A stretch of DNA of 64,000 bases from Pseudomonas putida (GTDB lineage: Bacteria > Pseudomonadota > Gammaproteobacteria > Pseudomonadales > Pseudomonadaceae): contig NZ_CP066306.1 in NCBI RefSeq assembly GCF_016406145.1, positions 868,001 through 932,000 of the forward strand, in the 5' to 3' direction. The translations under genes and the position numbers were made by a program. A model generated the notes under the pieces. That model was not told where the DNA came from. It ran no database searches and saw nothing but the letters and a program-made list of their open reading frames with translations. Below are positions 18,514 through 26,714 of this stretch, one piece after another; within the stretch, counting starts at the first letter, position 1; each line of letters starts with the position of its first letter.

Positions 18514-20031
18514 TCAGTGCTCGGCTACCGGCGTTCGCCTGGGCGCCGTATTGCCATGCTCGTCCAGCTCCAGGACCGGCACCTCATTGCCCTCGGCGTC
18601 GAACAGCTTGCCTTCCTTGAAGTAATCGCCATCGCGCAGTGCAGAGATGTCCGAGTACTGGATGGTGCGCTCGTAGCCCGCGGCGAACACTGACTGCTGG
18701 TCCGAATTGCCTGCCGTGAAATGGTTGAAGATCAGGTTCAACACGATGGCCATGATCGCTGCCGAGCTGATGCCGGAGTGGAAGATGGTCTCGAACCAGT
18801 TCGGGAAGTGGTGGTAGAAGTTCGGCGCGGCAATCGGAATCATGCCAAAGCCCAGCGAGGCGGCGACGATGATCAGGTTGACGTTGTTCTTGTAGTTGAC
18901 CTTGGACAGGGTGCGGATACCGCTGGCAGCCACAGTGCCGAACAGCACGATGCCTGCGCCGCCCAGTACCGGGGTCGGCACTGCTGCAATCACACGGCCC
19001 ATCACCGGCAGCAGGCCCAGCACCACCAGGATCACACCACCGGTGGCCACCACGTAGCGGCTCTTGACCCCGGTCACGGCCACCAGGCCTACGTTCTGTG
19101 CAAAGGCGCTCTGGGTGAAGGAGCCGAAGACCGGCGCCAGGATGCTCGAGGCCATGTCGGCGCGCAGGCCATTGCCCAGGCGCTTGGAATCGACCTTGGT
19201 GTCGATGATCTCACCTACGGCCAGGATGTCGGCCGAAGTTTCCACCAGGGTCACCATGATCACGATGCACATCGACAGGATCGCCGCGATGTGGAAGGTC
19301 GGCATGCCGAAGTGGAAAGGGGTGGGGAAGGCGAACATCGGGCCTTCGGCGACTTTGCTGAAGTCGGTCATGCCCAGCGCCCAGGCAATCAGGGTACCGA
19401 AAACCATGGCCAGCAGGATCGAAAGGCGCGAAATGGTCGCGCTGCCCAGTTTGCTCAGCAGCAGCACGATGGCGAACGTCAGCGCTGCCAGGCCGATGTT
19501 GGCCATGCTGCCGAATTCCGGCGAAGCACTGTTGCCGCCCATCACCCAGCGTGCTGCCACCGGCATCAAGGTCAGGCCGATGGTCGTGATGACGATACCG
19601 GTGACCAGTGGCGGGAAGAACTTGGTGATGCGCGAGAACACCGGGGTGATCAGAAAGCCGATCAGCGATGCTGCCATGACTGCGCCCAGCACGCCTGGCA
19701 AGCCACCACCGTCCTGGCTGCTGAGAATTGCCCCCATGGTTGCCACGCCTGCGAACGACACGCCCTGCACCAACGGCAGCTGGCATCCGAAGAAGGGCAG
19801 GCCGAGCGTTTGCAGTAGCGTAGCCAGGCCACCGGCAAACAGCGAGGCCGCGATCAGCATGCCGATCTCGGCGCCGTTAAGGCCCGCAGCCTGCCCCAGG
19901 ATCAGGGGTACTGCGACGATCCCTCCGTACATGGTCAGCACATGCTGAAGGCCATAGGCCAAGTTGGCTCCAAGGCCGAGGTTTTCGTCCTCGGGGCGCT
20001 TGGCGGGAGACGTGCTAGGGGACGTAGTCAT
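18514..20031 (-). CDS. NCS2 xanthine/urate:H+ symporter
   Basis: A 505-residue membrane protein with about fourteen hydrophobic segments. The N-terminus LAYGLQHVLTMYGGIVAVPL (QH motif), FFGCQLPLVQGVSF, and the family signature QNVGLVAVTGVKSRYVVATGG identify the XanP/UacT branch of NCS2, which imports xanthine or uric acid. The C-terminal 70 residues are hydrophilic. The gene has a strong terminator and an upstream palindrome (20099-20110). The precise purine is not certain. Confidence 0.85.
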   Translation of the reverse strand: MTTSPSTSPAKRPEDENLGLGANLAYGLQHVLTMYGGIVAVPLILGQAAGLNGAEIGMLIAASLFAGGLATLLQTLGLPFFGCQLPLVQGVSFAGVATMGAILSSQDGGGLPGVLGAVMAASLIGFLITPVFSRITKFFPPLVTGIVITTIGLTLMPVAARWVMGGNSASPEFGSMANIGLAALTFAIVLLLSKLGSATISRLSILLAMVFGTLIAWALGMTDFSKVAEGPMFAFPTPFHFGMPTFHIAAILSMCIVIMVTLVETSADILAVGEIIDTKVDSKRLGNGLRADMASSILAPVFGSFTQSAFAQNVGLVAVTGVKSRYVVATGGVILVVLGLLPVMGRVIAAVPTPVLGGAGIVLFGTVAASGIRTLSKVNYKNNVNLIIVAASLGFGMIPIAAPNFYHHFPNWFETIFHSGISSAAIMAIVLNLIFNHFTAGNSDQQSVFAAGYERTIQYSDISALRDGDYFKEGKLFDAEGNEVPVLELDEHGNTAPRRTPVAEH

Positions 20032-20098
20032 TGAGCAGGCTCACTGTTTATTGTTGTGCCGCTACTGTAGACACTTCCTACAAATGATTGCTACATAA

Positions 20099-20110
20099 AT
20101 TGTATACAAT
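20099..20110. promoter_or_regulatory. 12-bp palindrome upstream of the xanthine permease
   Basis: ATTGTATACAAT is a perfect palindrome 68-79 bases before the permease start. TTGTATACAA is the type of site used by GntR-family repressors. The rest of the 263-base gap (20032-20294) holds only a CTACCCAG/CTGGGTAG hairpin at 20220-20247. Confidence 0.5.
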
Positions 20111-20294
20111 ATTTTGATTGGAGCGCGAACAAGCAGGCTTGCAGGGTGTGCAAGAACGCAATGCAGATCGCGTACCAACTCATCGAATACGGTGCTAGAG
20201 GGGTGTGTACAACGCTACGCTACCCAGCCTTAAAGCTGTCTGGGTAGACAAGAAACACAAGTTGGGAAAGCTATTAGCTAGCTAAGAGATCCCA

Positions 20295-20660
20295 TTATTC
20301 GATCAGTTGCCGCAGCTCGCGCATCATTTCGGTGCTGTCGGCCACGTTCAACTCCACAAGACGGTGCAAATGGCTCATCGAGTCGATGTCGATGTAGAGG
20401 CAAATGAACCCCAGCCGCTTCGCCTCTTCATGGCGCAGTTCCACCTGCATCTGCACACGTGTATGGGGGTCCAGTTGGATGATCGCATCGAAATCCTGGG
20501 TGAGGTCGGCGTTCCACGGTTCAGGGCGCTCGATTAACAGGCCCTTGAGTGACAGATCAAGCAGTTTGACCGGCCAGCGGCGATCGCCCTGGCGCAGTTC
20601 GGTAGGGGCGTCGAAATCAATGCGCTGGAAGCGCCGGCGATCGTCGGAAGGAGTGGTCAT
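20295..20660 (-). CDS. PilZ-domain protein
   Basis: A 121-residue single-domain PilZ protein. The c-di-GMP-binding signature is split as usual: RRRFQR near the N-terminus (RxxxR) and DLSLKGLL (DxSxxG) about 40 residues later. It is a stand-alone cytosolic receptor likely to link c-di-GMP to motility, exopolysaccharide or another output. No partner gene is adjacent. Confidence 0.85.
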   Translation of the reverse strand: MTTPSDDRRRFQRIDFDAPTELRQGDRRWPVKLLDLSLKGLLIERPEPWNADLTQDFDAIIQLDPHTRVQMQVELRHEEAKRLGFICLYIDIDSMSHLHRLVELNVADSTEMMRELRQLIE

Positions 20661-20772
20661 GGCGGGCCCTCGTCAGTAGCACTGACTATAGACTAGCCAC
20701 GGGCACTCCTGCCGGATGACGGGTGACACGGGTGACTTATCGCCGAGTCGGCCGAGTCACCTGGCGACACCG

Positions 20773-21408
20773 TTACTTGGCAACGAAATTGAGATCGACT
20801 ACCTGATAGAAGGCCTTGTCGGTCTCGGCAATTTCCCATACGCCCAACAGTACGTGATAGCCCTGGCGCTCAGGTAGCTTCAGGGTATGCGTGGTGGGTT
20901 CCGCCGGCCACATTTCCTCGTCGGTGAAGCCCCAGTAAGGCTGGCGTTCATTGAGGAATGTGGCGAACGGCTGCGGTTCGAACTGGGCACGGGTCAGCGG
21001 CTCCCCGGCCTTCCAGTCGGCTTTGGTGATGAAGTAGTTGAAACGGCGATATTTGTGGCGCGCACTGAACCTCCAGACAAAATCAAGGGATGCGTCGCTG
21101 GCAACATCATGCTTGTCCCAATCGACATCCGTTTTATCCAGGTAGGCCGCGCGGGGCTGCCCGCCGCTGGCAATCTTGCCATCGGCCGGCGGTGCGATAT
21201 TTCTTACGTCGTCCTTGGCGAAGGGGTCGGTCAGGCCACCGGTCGTCTCCGGAAAGAACTTGCCGCTTTCGATCCCGTTGTGAAGATTCCCTTCAATAAG
21301 GCCTCTTTCTTCAGCGAAGGTGGCGCGGGACTTTGGGCTCGCAATCGAACCATGGGTGGGGGCGATGGGGGCTGAGGGTTGAGTGGTGCCGGCCTTTTCC
21401 GTGGTCAT
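20773..21408 (-). CDS. AA10-type lytic polysaccharide monooxygenase, no signal peptide
   Basis: A 211-residue protein with the AA10 (chitin-binding domain 3) fold: HGSIASPKSRA near the N-terminus, DFVWRFSARHKYRRFNYFIT with the second copper-ligand His, and YHVLLGVWEIAETDKAFYQVVDLNF at the C-terminus. In active enzymes the first His is residue 1 after signal peptide removal. Here it is residue 19, and the 18 residues before it (MTTEKAGTTQPSAPIAPT) are polar and contain no hydrophobic core. The frame is open only a short way upstream. Either it is exported another way and trimmed, or it is a divergent cytosolic member. Copper oxidase activity is not assured. Confidence 0.75.
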   Translation of the reverse strand: MTTEKAGTTQPSAPIAPTHGSIASPKSRATFAEERGLIEGNLHNGIESGKFFPETTGGLTDPFAKDDVRNIAPPADGKIASGGQPRAAYLDKTDVDWDKHDVASDASLDFVWRFSARHKYRRFNYFITKADWKAGEPLTRAQFEPQPFATFLNERQPYWGFTDEEMWPAEPTTHTLKLPERQGYHVLLGVWEIAETDKAFYQVVDLNFVAK

Positions 21409-21724
21409 GAGCGTTTCCTTTTTGCTGGCTTTTCAGATGATCGACGCACAATTTCAGCGTTTGCAGATTTGCCAATCGCGTGTCGTCCAAGGGCAATCGG
21501 ATGGCCTGATCATTGAAAGCGGATGCCCCATTCATGCACAACTGGCAAAAATGACAGGCCTGCCAGTAGCGCGTGGTGCCTCAGAGGCATGAGGTTGTGC
21601 GGGTAGCAGCGTTCTAGAGCCTGTGCTCGCCAGTGGCTGCATGCGAAATCGGGATGGTAAACCCTTCAAGCAAGCCCTAGACTCAAGGGGCTGTCTATTC
21701 CAACCACTTAGCTGGAAGCATGCC

Positions 21725-23791
21725 ATGAACAACAATAACAGCCTGCTACGCCACATCCCGTGGCTGGCGCTGGCGGTCATAGGGGCTTGTGCGCTGGGTG
21801 TGGTCGCCCTGCGTCGAGGCGAGGCGATCAATGCCTTGTGGATCGTGGTCGCGTCGGTGGCCATCTACCTGGTCGCCTACCGTTACTACAGCCTGTTCAT
21901 CGCCACCAAGGTGATGCAACTCGACCCACGCCGAGCCACCCCTGCGGTGCTCAACAACGACGGCCTGGACTACGTCCCGACCAACAAACACATTCTTTTC
22001 GGTCACCACTTTGCCGCCATCGCTGGCGCCGGCCCCCTGGTCGGTCCCGTGCTTGCGGCGCAAATGGGCTACCTGCCTGGCACGCTCTGGCTGATCGCCG
22101 GCGTGGTGCTGGCCGGTGCGGTCCAGGACTTCATGGTCCTGTTCCTGTCCACCCGCCGCAACGGCCGCTCGCTGGGCGACATGGTGCGCGAGGAGATGGG
22201 GCGCATCCCTGGCACCATCGCCCTGTTCGGCTGCTTCCTGATCATGATCATCATCCTGGCGGTGCTGGCGCTGATCGTGGTCAAGGCCCTGGCTGAAAGC
22301 CCATGGGGCATGTTCACGGTGATGGCGACCATCCCGATCGCGATGTTCATGGGCATCTACATGCGCTACATCCGCCCGGGCCGTATCGGCGAGATTTCGA
22401 TCGTCGGCGTGGTACTGCTGCTGGCGTCGATCTGGCTGGGGGGCCAGATTGCCGCAGATCCGGTCTGGGGCCCGGCGTTCACCTTCACCGGTGTGCAGAT
22501 CACCTGGATGCTGGTGGGTTACGGCTTCGTCGCTGCGGTGCTGCCGGTGTGGCTGGTACTGGCGCCGCGTGACTACCTGTCGACCTTCCTCAAGATCGGC
22601 ACCATCGTCGGCCTTGCCATCGGTATCCTGATCATCGCGCCAGAGCTGAAAATGCCTGCGCTGACCCAGTTCACCGACGGTACAGGCCCGGTGTGGAAGG
22701 GCACACTGTTCCCGTTCCTGTTCATCACCATCGCCTGTGGTGCGGTGTCCGGCTTCCACGCGCTGATTTCCTCTGGGACCACGCCGAAGCTGCTGGACAA
22801 CGAAACCAACGCCCGCTACATCGGCTACGGCGGCATGCTGATGGAATCGTTCGTCGCCATCATGGCCATGGTAGCCGCCTCGGTCATCGAGCCAGGCGTT
22901 TATTTCGCCATGAACAGCCCGCCCGCGGTGGTCGGTGCCGACGTGGTGTCGGTGGCCCAGACGGTCAGCAGCTGGGGCTTCCTGATCACCCCCGAGCAGC
23001 TTGAGGCCGTAGCCCGGGACATCGGCGAGCACACCATCCTGGCCCGTGCCGGTGGTGCACCGACGCTGGCGGTGGGTATTGCGCAGATCCTGCACCAGGT
23101 GCTGCCGGGTGAAAACACCATGGCCTTCTGGTACCACTTCGCGATCCTGTTCGAAGCACTGTTCATCCTGACTGCGGTGGACGCCGGTACCCGTGCCGGC
23201 CGCTTCATGCTGCAAGACCTACTTGGCAGCTTCGTGCCGGCGCTCAAACGTACCGAGTCGTGGACGGCCAACCTGATCGGCACTGCCGGCTGCGTGGCGC
23301 TTTGGGGTTACCTGCTGTATCAGGGCGTGATCGATCCGCTGGGTGGCATCAACACCCTGTGGCCGCTGTTCGGCATCTCCAACCAGATGTTGGCCGGTAT
23401 CGCCCTGATGCTCGGCACGGTGGTATTGATCAAGATGAAGCGCCAGCGCTACATGTGGGTCACCTTGCTGCCAGCAGTGTGGCTGCTGATTTGCACAACC
23501 ACTGCAGGCCTGATCAAACTGTTCGACCCGAACCCTGCGGTTGGCTTCCTGGCCCTGGCCGAGAAGTACAGCACTGCGCTGGACGCCGGCCAGGTGCTTG
23601 CCCCGGCCAAGGACATCGGGCAGATGCAGCATGTGATCTACAACGCCTACACCAACGCCGGGCTCACCGTGTTGTTCCTGATTGTGGTGTTTAGCGTGTT
23701 GTTCTTTGCCGTCAAGGTCGGCTACGCCGCCCTCGGCCGCAAGGAACGTACCGACAAGGAAACCCCGTTCCAGGCACTGCCTGACGCTTGA
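21725..23791 (+). CDS. cstA: CstA-family pyruvate/peptide transporter
   Basis: A 688-residue inner-membrane protein with about 16-18 hydrophobic segments and the CstA N- and C-terminal domains. Characteristic segments are [34 protein letters not shown] (first part) and LVFGVSNQMLA-like [14 protein letters not shown]. coli relatives CstA and BtsT take up pyruvate and possibly peptides under carbon limitation. The start [13 protein letters not shown] follows GGAAG. It is followed by a YjiX/YbdD gene and a YjiA-type GTPase gene, the same order as the E. coli btsT cluster. Confidence 0.9.
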   Translation: MNNNNSLLRHIPWLALAVIGACALGVVALRRGEAINALWIVVASVAIYLVAYRYYSLFIATKVMQLDPRRATPAVLNNDGLDYVPTNKHILFGHHFAAIAGAGPLVGPVLAAQMGYLPGTLWLIAGVVLAGAVQDFMVLFLSTRRNGRSLGDMVREEMGRIPGTIALFGCFLIMIIILAVLALIVVKALAESPWGMFTVMATIPIAMFMGIYMRYIRPGRIGEISIVGVVLLLASIWLGGQIAADPVWGPAFTFTGVQITWMLVGYGFVAAVLPVWLVLAPRDYLSTFLKIGTIVGLAIGILIIAPELKMPALTQFTDGTGPVWKGTLFPFLFITIACGAVSGFHALISSGTTPKLLDNETNARYIGYGGMLMESFVAIMAMVAASVIEPGVYFAMNSPPAVVGADVVSVAQTVSSWGFLITPEQLEAVARDIGEHTILARAGGAPTLAVGIAQILHQVLPGENTMAFWYHFAILFEALFILTAVDAGTRAGRFMLQDLLGSFVPALKRTESWTANLIGTAGCVALWGYLLYQGVIDPLGGINTLWPLFGISNQMLAGIALMLGTVVLIKMKRQRYMWVTLLPAVWLLICTTTAGLIKLFDPNPAVGFLALAEKYSTALDAGQVLAPAKDIGQMQHVIYNAYTNAGLTVLFLIVVFSVLFFAVKVGYAALGRKERTDKETPFQALPDA

Positions 23792-23804
23792 GAGGAATGC
23801 TGCG

Positions 23805-24002
23805 ATGTTCAACGACCTGGGTCGACTGGGTAAATACCTGGGGCAGGCAGCCCGCCTGATGGTCGGCATGCCCGACTACGACAACTATGTCGAGCACATG
23901 CAGACCAAGCACCCGGACAAGCCGGTGATGAGCTACGAGGCGTTCTTCCGGGAACGCCAGGAAGCCCGCTACGGTGGCAAGTCCGGCCCTAAGTGCTGCT
24001 GA
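23805..24002 (+). CDS. YbdD/YjiX family small protein
   Basis: A 65-residue protein with the family motifs [20 protein letters not shown] and the C-terminal KCC. YbdD/YjiX proteins are always encoded next to CstA/BtsT transporters and have been reported as needed for transport activity. It starts 13 bases after cstA behind GAGAGGAA, so it is co-transcribed and probably coupled. The CC end is a possible metal or thiol site. Confidence 0.88.
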   Translation: MFNDLGRLGKYLGQAARLMVGMPDYDNYVEHMQTKHPDKPVMSYEAFFRERQEARYGGKSGPKCC

Positions 24003-24021
24003 TTCGGCACACTGCGTGAAC

Positions 24022-24051
24022 CTGTGGGAGCCTGTGGGCTCCCACAGTCAT
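24022..24051 (+). terminator. hairpin between yjiX-like and yjiA-like genes
   Basis: CTGTGGGAGC, a six-base loop and GCTCCCACAG, followed by TCATTTT. It lies 20 bases after the YjiX-like stop and before the GTPase gene. It probably reduces read-through, or acts as an mRNA 3' end, within the cluster. Confidence 0.55.
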
Positions 24052-24074
24052 TTTCAGCTTCAGGAGATTTCTGC

Positions 24075-25052
24075 GTGCAGACGCCAATTCCCGTAACCGT
24101 GCTCACCGGTTTTCTCGGTGCTGGCAAGACCACTTTGCTCAAGCACATGCTAAAAGCCGAGCACGGCCTTAAAATCGCCGTGATCGAGAACGAGTTCAGC
24201 GAGGCAGGCATCGACAGCCAGCTGTTGGGTGACGAGCCGGTGCAGGTCATGACCCTGGCCAACGGCTGTGTATGCTGCAGCATTCATGGCGACCTGACCC
24301 GCGCCTTGTTCCTGCTGCTCGAGCGCCTGGACGCCGGGGAGATCGCTTTCGATCGCCTGGTGATCGAATGCACTGGCCTGGCCGACCCCGCGCCGGTGGC
24401 GCAGACCTTCTTCGTTGAAGAGGAACTGCGTGACCGCTATATCCTCGATGGCATCATTACCCTGGTCGATGCGGCCCATGCCGAACTGCATCTTGCCCAG
24501 ACCATCGCCCAGGCCCAGGTGGGCTTTGCCGACCGCCTGTTGCTGAGCAAGACCGACCTGGTCGAGCCGACGGCGGTGGACGCCCTGCGCGAGCGCCTGG
24601 CGCGCATCAATGGCCGTGCGGCGCTGCGCGTGGTCGAGCACGGGCGTATCGACCTGGCCGAACTGCTCGACGTGCGCGGGTTCAACCTCAACCCTGACCT
24701 GGGCGCCAACCTCAAGCCAACCCTGCGCCCAGTGTACAAACCCGCCACCCCTGATCGTATCTCGACCCTGGTGCTGCGTACCGAGGTCCCTCTGGACATC
24801 GACCGCCTCAGCGACTTCATGAACGACTTGCTCGAGACTCACGGCAAGCAATTGCTGCGCTATAAAGGTGTGCTCAACATTGCCGGAGAAGACCGTCGCC
24901 TTGTGTTCCAGGGCGTGCTCAAACTCTATGGTTTCGATTGGGACGCCGAGTGGGCCGAAGGCGAAACGCGCGAAAGCGTGATGGTGTTCATTGCCGATGA
25001 ACTGCCTGAGGCGAAGATTCGGGCGGGTTTCGAAGCGTTGGCTGCGAGCTGA
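24075..25052 (+). CDS. yjiA: COG0523 metal-chaperone GTPase (YjiA type)
   Basis: A 325-residue G3E-family P-loop GTPase. Walker A is TGFLGAGKTTLL; the metal-binding CxCC motif is GCVCCSI at about residue 66; ECTGLADPAP and LLSKTDLV follow; the C-terminal CobW_C domain is complete. Family members insert or traffic metals such as zinc. I start at the GTG at 24075, with AGGAG eight bases ahead, giving QTPIPVTVLTGFLGAGK. The last 65 bases overlap the convergent MetF-MetV gene. Position next to cstA-yjiX supports the yjiA name. Confidence 0.85.
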   Translation: MQTPIPVTVLTGFLGAGKTTLLKHMLKAEHGLKIAVIENEFSEAGIDSQLLGDEPVQVMTLANGCVCCSIHGDLTRALFLLLERLDAGEIAFDRLVIECTGLADPAPVAQTFFVEEELRDRYILDGIITLVDAAHAELHLAQTIAQAQVGFADRLLLSKTDLVEPTAVDALRERLARINGRAALRVVEHGRIDLAELLDVRGFNLNPDLGANLKPTLRPVYKPATPDRISTLVLRTEVPLDIDRLSDFMNDLLETHGKQLLRYKGVLNIAGEDRRLVFQGVLKLYGFDWDAEWAEGETRESVMVFIADELPEAKIRAGFEALAAS

Positions 25053-26499
25053 GCCGGCCAGGTGCCTGGGCGTCGAACCACTGCGGCCATGAACTGCGGT
25101 GACGCGTTTGTATCTCGATGCAGGGGATCAGCCGCTCGGTGAGCACTGCGGTCTGTTGCACGGCTTTGGCGGTGCGGTATTTGACGCTGTGGATGCACTC
25201 GCGGTCGCCGAACTCACAGCGGTTCAGCGCAGTACCGCCACAGGGGCCGTTGGCCAGGCCCTTGGGGCAGGTTTCGGGGCAAATGTACAAGGTGTCTTCC
25301 AGACGGCACCTGCCACAGGTGTCGCAGCCCAGCAGCGGGCGCTTCACGCTGCGTTCCAGGCTGTGCAGCCAGCGGGCGCCGCTGTCGCTGGCCCACAGCG
25401 GCCGGCGCACGGCCCAGCCAAAGGCCTTGCTCAGCCAGTTGTTATGGCTGAACAACAGGGCGTGAAACCCATGCAGCAGGTGATAACGCAGTTTCTCTCT
25501 GGCTGTTGCGCTGACCCTCGACTGGCCTTGTCGCCAGTCTGCTTGTGGTGGGTGAAAGGTCACCGCTGGCAGGCCTGGCATCTGCCAGCTCCCGGCCCAG
25601 GCCGTTGCCCACTGTTCCTGTGAATGGACACGTGCTTGCCAGTCCTCGATGCGCGCCTCCAGGGCGAGCAGTTGCTTGAGCTCGTGAACACCTGAAAGGT
25701 GCACCCCGGCATACCCCATCAACTTTACGCCAATGATCTGCAGGGCCAGGCGATCAAGGCCGCGTGCCTGGGCATAGGCTTTGGATACGGCCGCTTCGGC
25801 CTCAAGCATGTTGCGCATCGACGGTGAGACGGTAACGCCGGCGACATGCTCGAGCATCGCTGCACGGCCATGGCTCAGGCTCATCAGGCAGGCCAGTAGC
25901 GGCTTGGGCTCGGCCTGACGCCCCATCCACTGCATGGCCTCCTGATGCTTGCTGGCATCGAAGCCCAATTGCAGGGTGAGGAAATCGGCGCCCGCAGCGA
26001 GCTTTTTCTCTGCCTTGAAATACTGCGCACCGCCTTCTTCCTCGCGGTATTTGAATGGGTTGAGTGCAGCGCCCAGCAGCCAGTGGGGGCAGGCCTTGCG
26101 AGCAATTTGCAGTGCAGCGACCGATTCCAGATAGCGCACCGGGCGCTCGCCTGGCTGGTGGCCTGGCAGGCGATCGCCGGTCAGTAGCAGCAATTGGTCG
26201 AGACCGGCGGCGTCCATTCTTTTCAGTTGCGCGAGCAGATCATGTTGCTCACGGTCTTTGCCGGAAAAGTGGGGCAGGGCAGGGACGGGTTTACTGAAGC
26301 TGGGCAGGGCGTCCAATGGCGAGAGGTCCAGCGGGCTGCCGACACGGTCGCCGATGGCTACGGTCATTGGCCAGCCGCACAAGTGCCCACGGGCCATGAT
26401 CGCCTCCATCGCAGCGAAGCGTTCGGCCGACGGCTTGGGCACGAACTCCATGACGCAGACGAAGGTTTTTTCGCGCAGCGCCGATTTCAGCAGGCTCAT
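24988..26499 (-). CDS. methylenetetrahydrofolate reductase fused to MetV-like zinc domain
   Basis: A 503-residue protein. The N-terminal two thirds is a MetF-like TIM barrel (VCVMEFVPKPSAERF, LLLLTGDRLPG, FLTLQLGFDA). The C-terminal part is a MTHFR_C/MetV-type cysteine-rich module: CDTCGRCRLEDTLYICPETCPKGLANGPCGG, then CEFGDRECIH. It should reduce methylene-tetrahydrofolate to methyl-tetrahydrofolate, the methyl donor for MetE, which is encoded divergently next door. The start at MSLLKSALREKTF gives the usual N-terminus. Its 3' end overlaps the end of the yjiA-like gene by 65 bases. Confidence 0.85.
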   Translation of the reverse strand: MSLLKSALREKTFVCVMEFVPKPSAERFAAMEAIMARGHLCGWPMTVAIGDRVGSPLDLSPLDALPSFSKPVPALPHFSGKDREQHDLLAQLKRMDAAGLDQLLLLTGDRLPGHQPGERPVRYLESVAALQIARKACPHWLLGAALNPFKYREEEGGAQYFKAEKKLAAGADFLTLQLGFDASKHQEAMQWMGRQAEPKPLLACLMSLSHGRAAMLEHVAGVTVSPSMRNMLEAEAAVSKAYAQARGLDRLALQIIGVKLMGYAGVHLSGVHELKQLLALEARIEDWQARVHSQEQWATAWAGSWQMPGLPAVTFHPPQADWRQGQSRVSATAREKLRYHLLHGFHALLFSHNNWLSKAFGWAVRRPLWASDSGARWLHSLERSVKRPLLGCDTCGRCRLEDTLYICPETCPKGLANGPCGGTALNRCEFGDRECIHSVKYRTAKAVQQTAVLTERLIPCIEIQTRHRSSWPQWFDAQAPGRLSSQPTLRNPPESSPQAVHRQ

Positions 26500-26643
26500 G
26501 GCAATGGGGCACCTGGATTGTTCAGTGAGGCATTGTGCGACGCGTCTTGGGCGCAGGCTTGTCTGCGAGCGTACGAGCCTGCTCTGAACAAGACGTGCCC
26601 GGCACATTCATCATGAAAGGATCTTGATTTCATCTCAAATTAA

Positions 26644-26658
26644 ATGAGTTTGTCTCAT
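26644..26658. promoter_or_regulatory. inverted repeat upstream of metE
   Basis: ATGAG-TTTGT-CTCAT, five-base arms around five bases, 57-71 bases before metE in the 215-base divergent region. The spacing equals that of MetR sites (TGAA-N5-TTCA) although two bases of each arm differ. It could serve metE, the MetF-MetV gene, or both. Confidence 0.5.
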
Positions 26659-26714
26659 TATGTGCCTGGCCGGAAAATCCCCCTCATTCATTTTTGCATT
26701 CTGAGGGACAAGAG

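Noticed and set aside
18721..19818. 365-codon open frame antisense to the xanthine permease
   Set aside because: Shadow of a well-supported membrane protein; no recognisable domain.
21746..23215. 489-codon open frame antisense to cstA
   Set aside because: Composition of His, Asp, Gln and Arg typical of shadow frames; the cstA protein is complete on the other strand.
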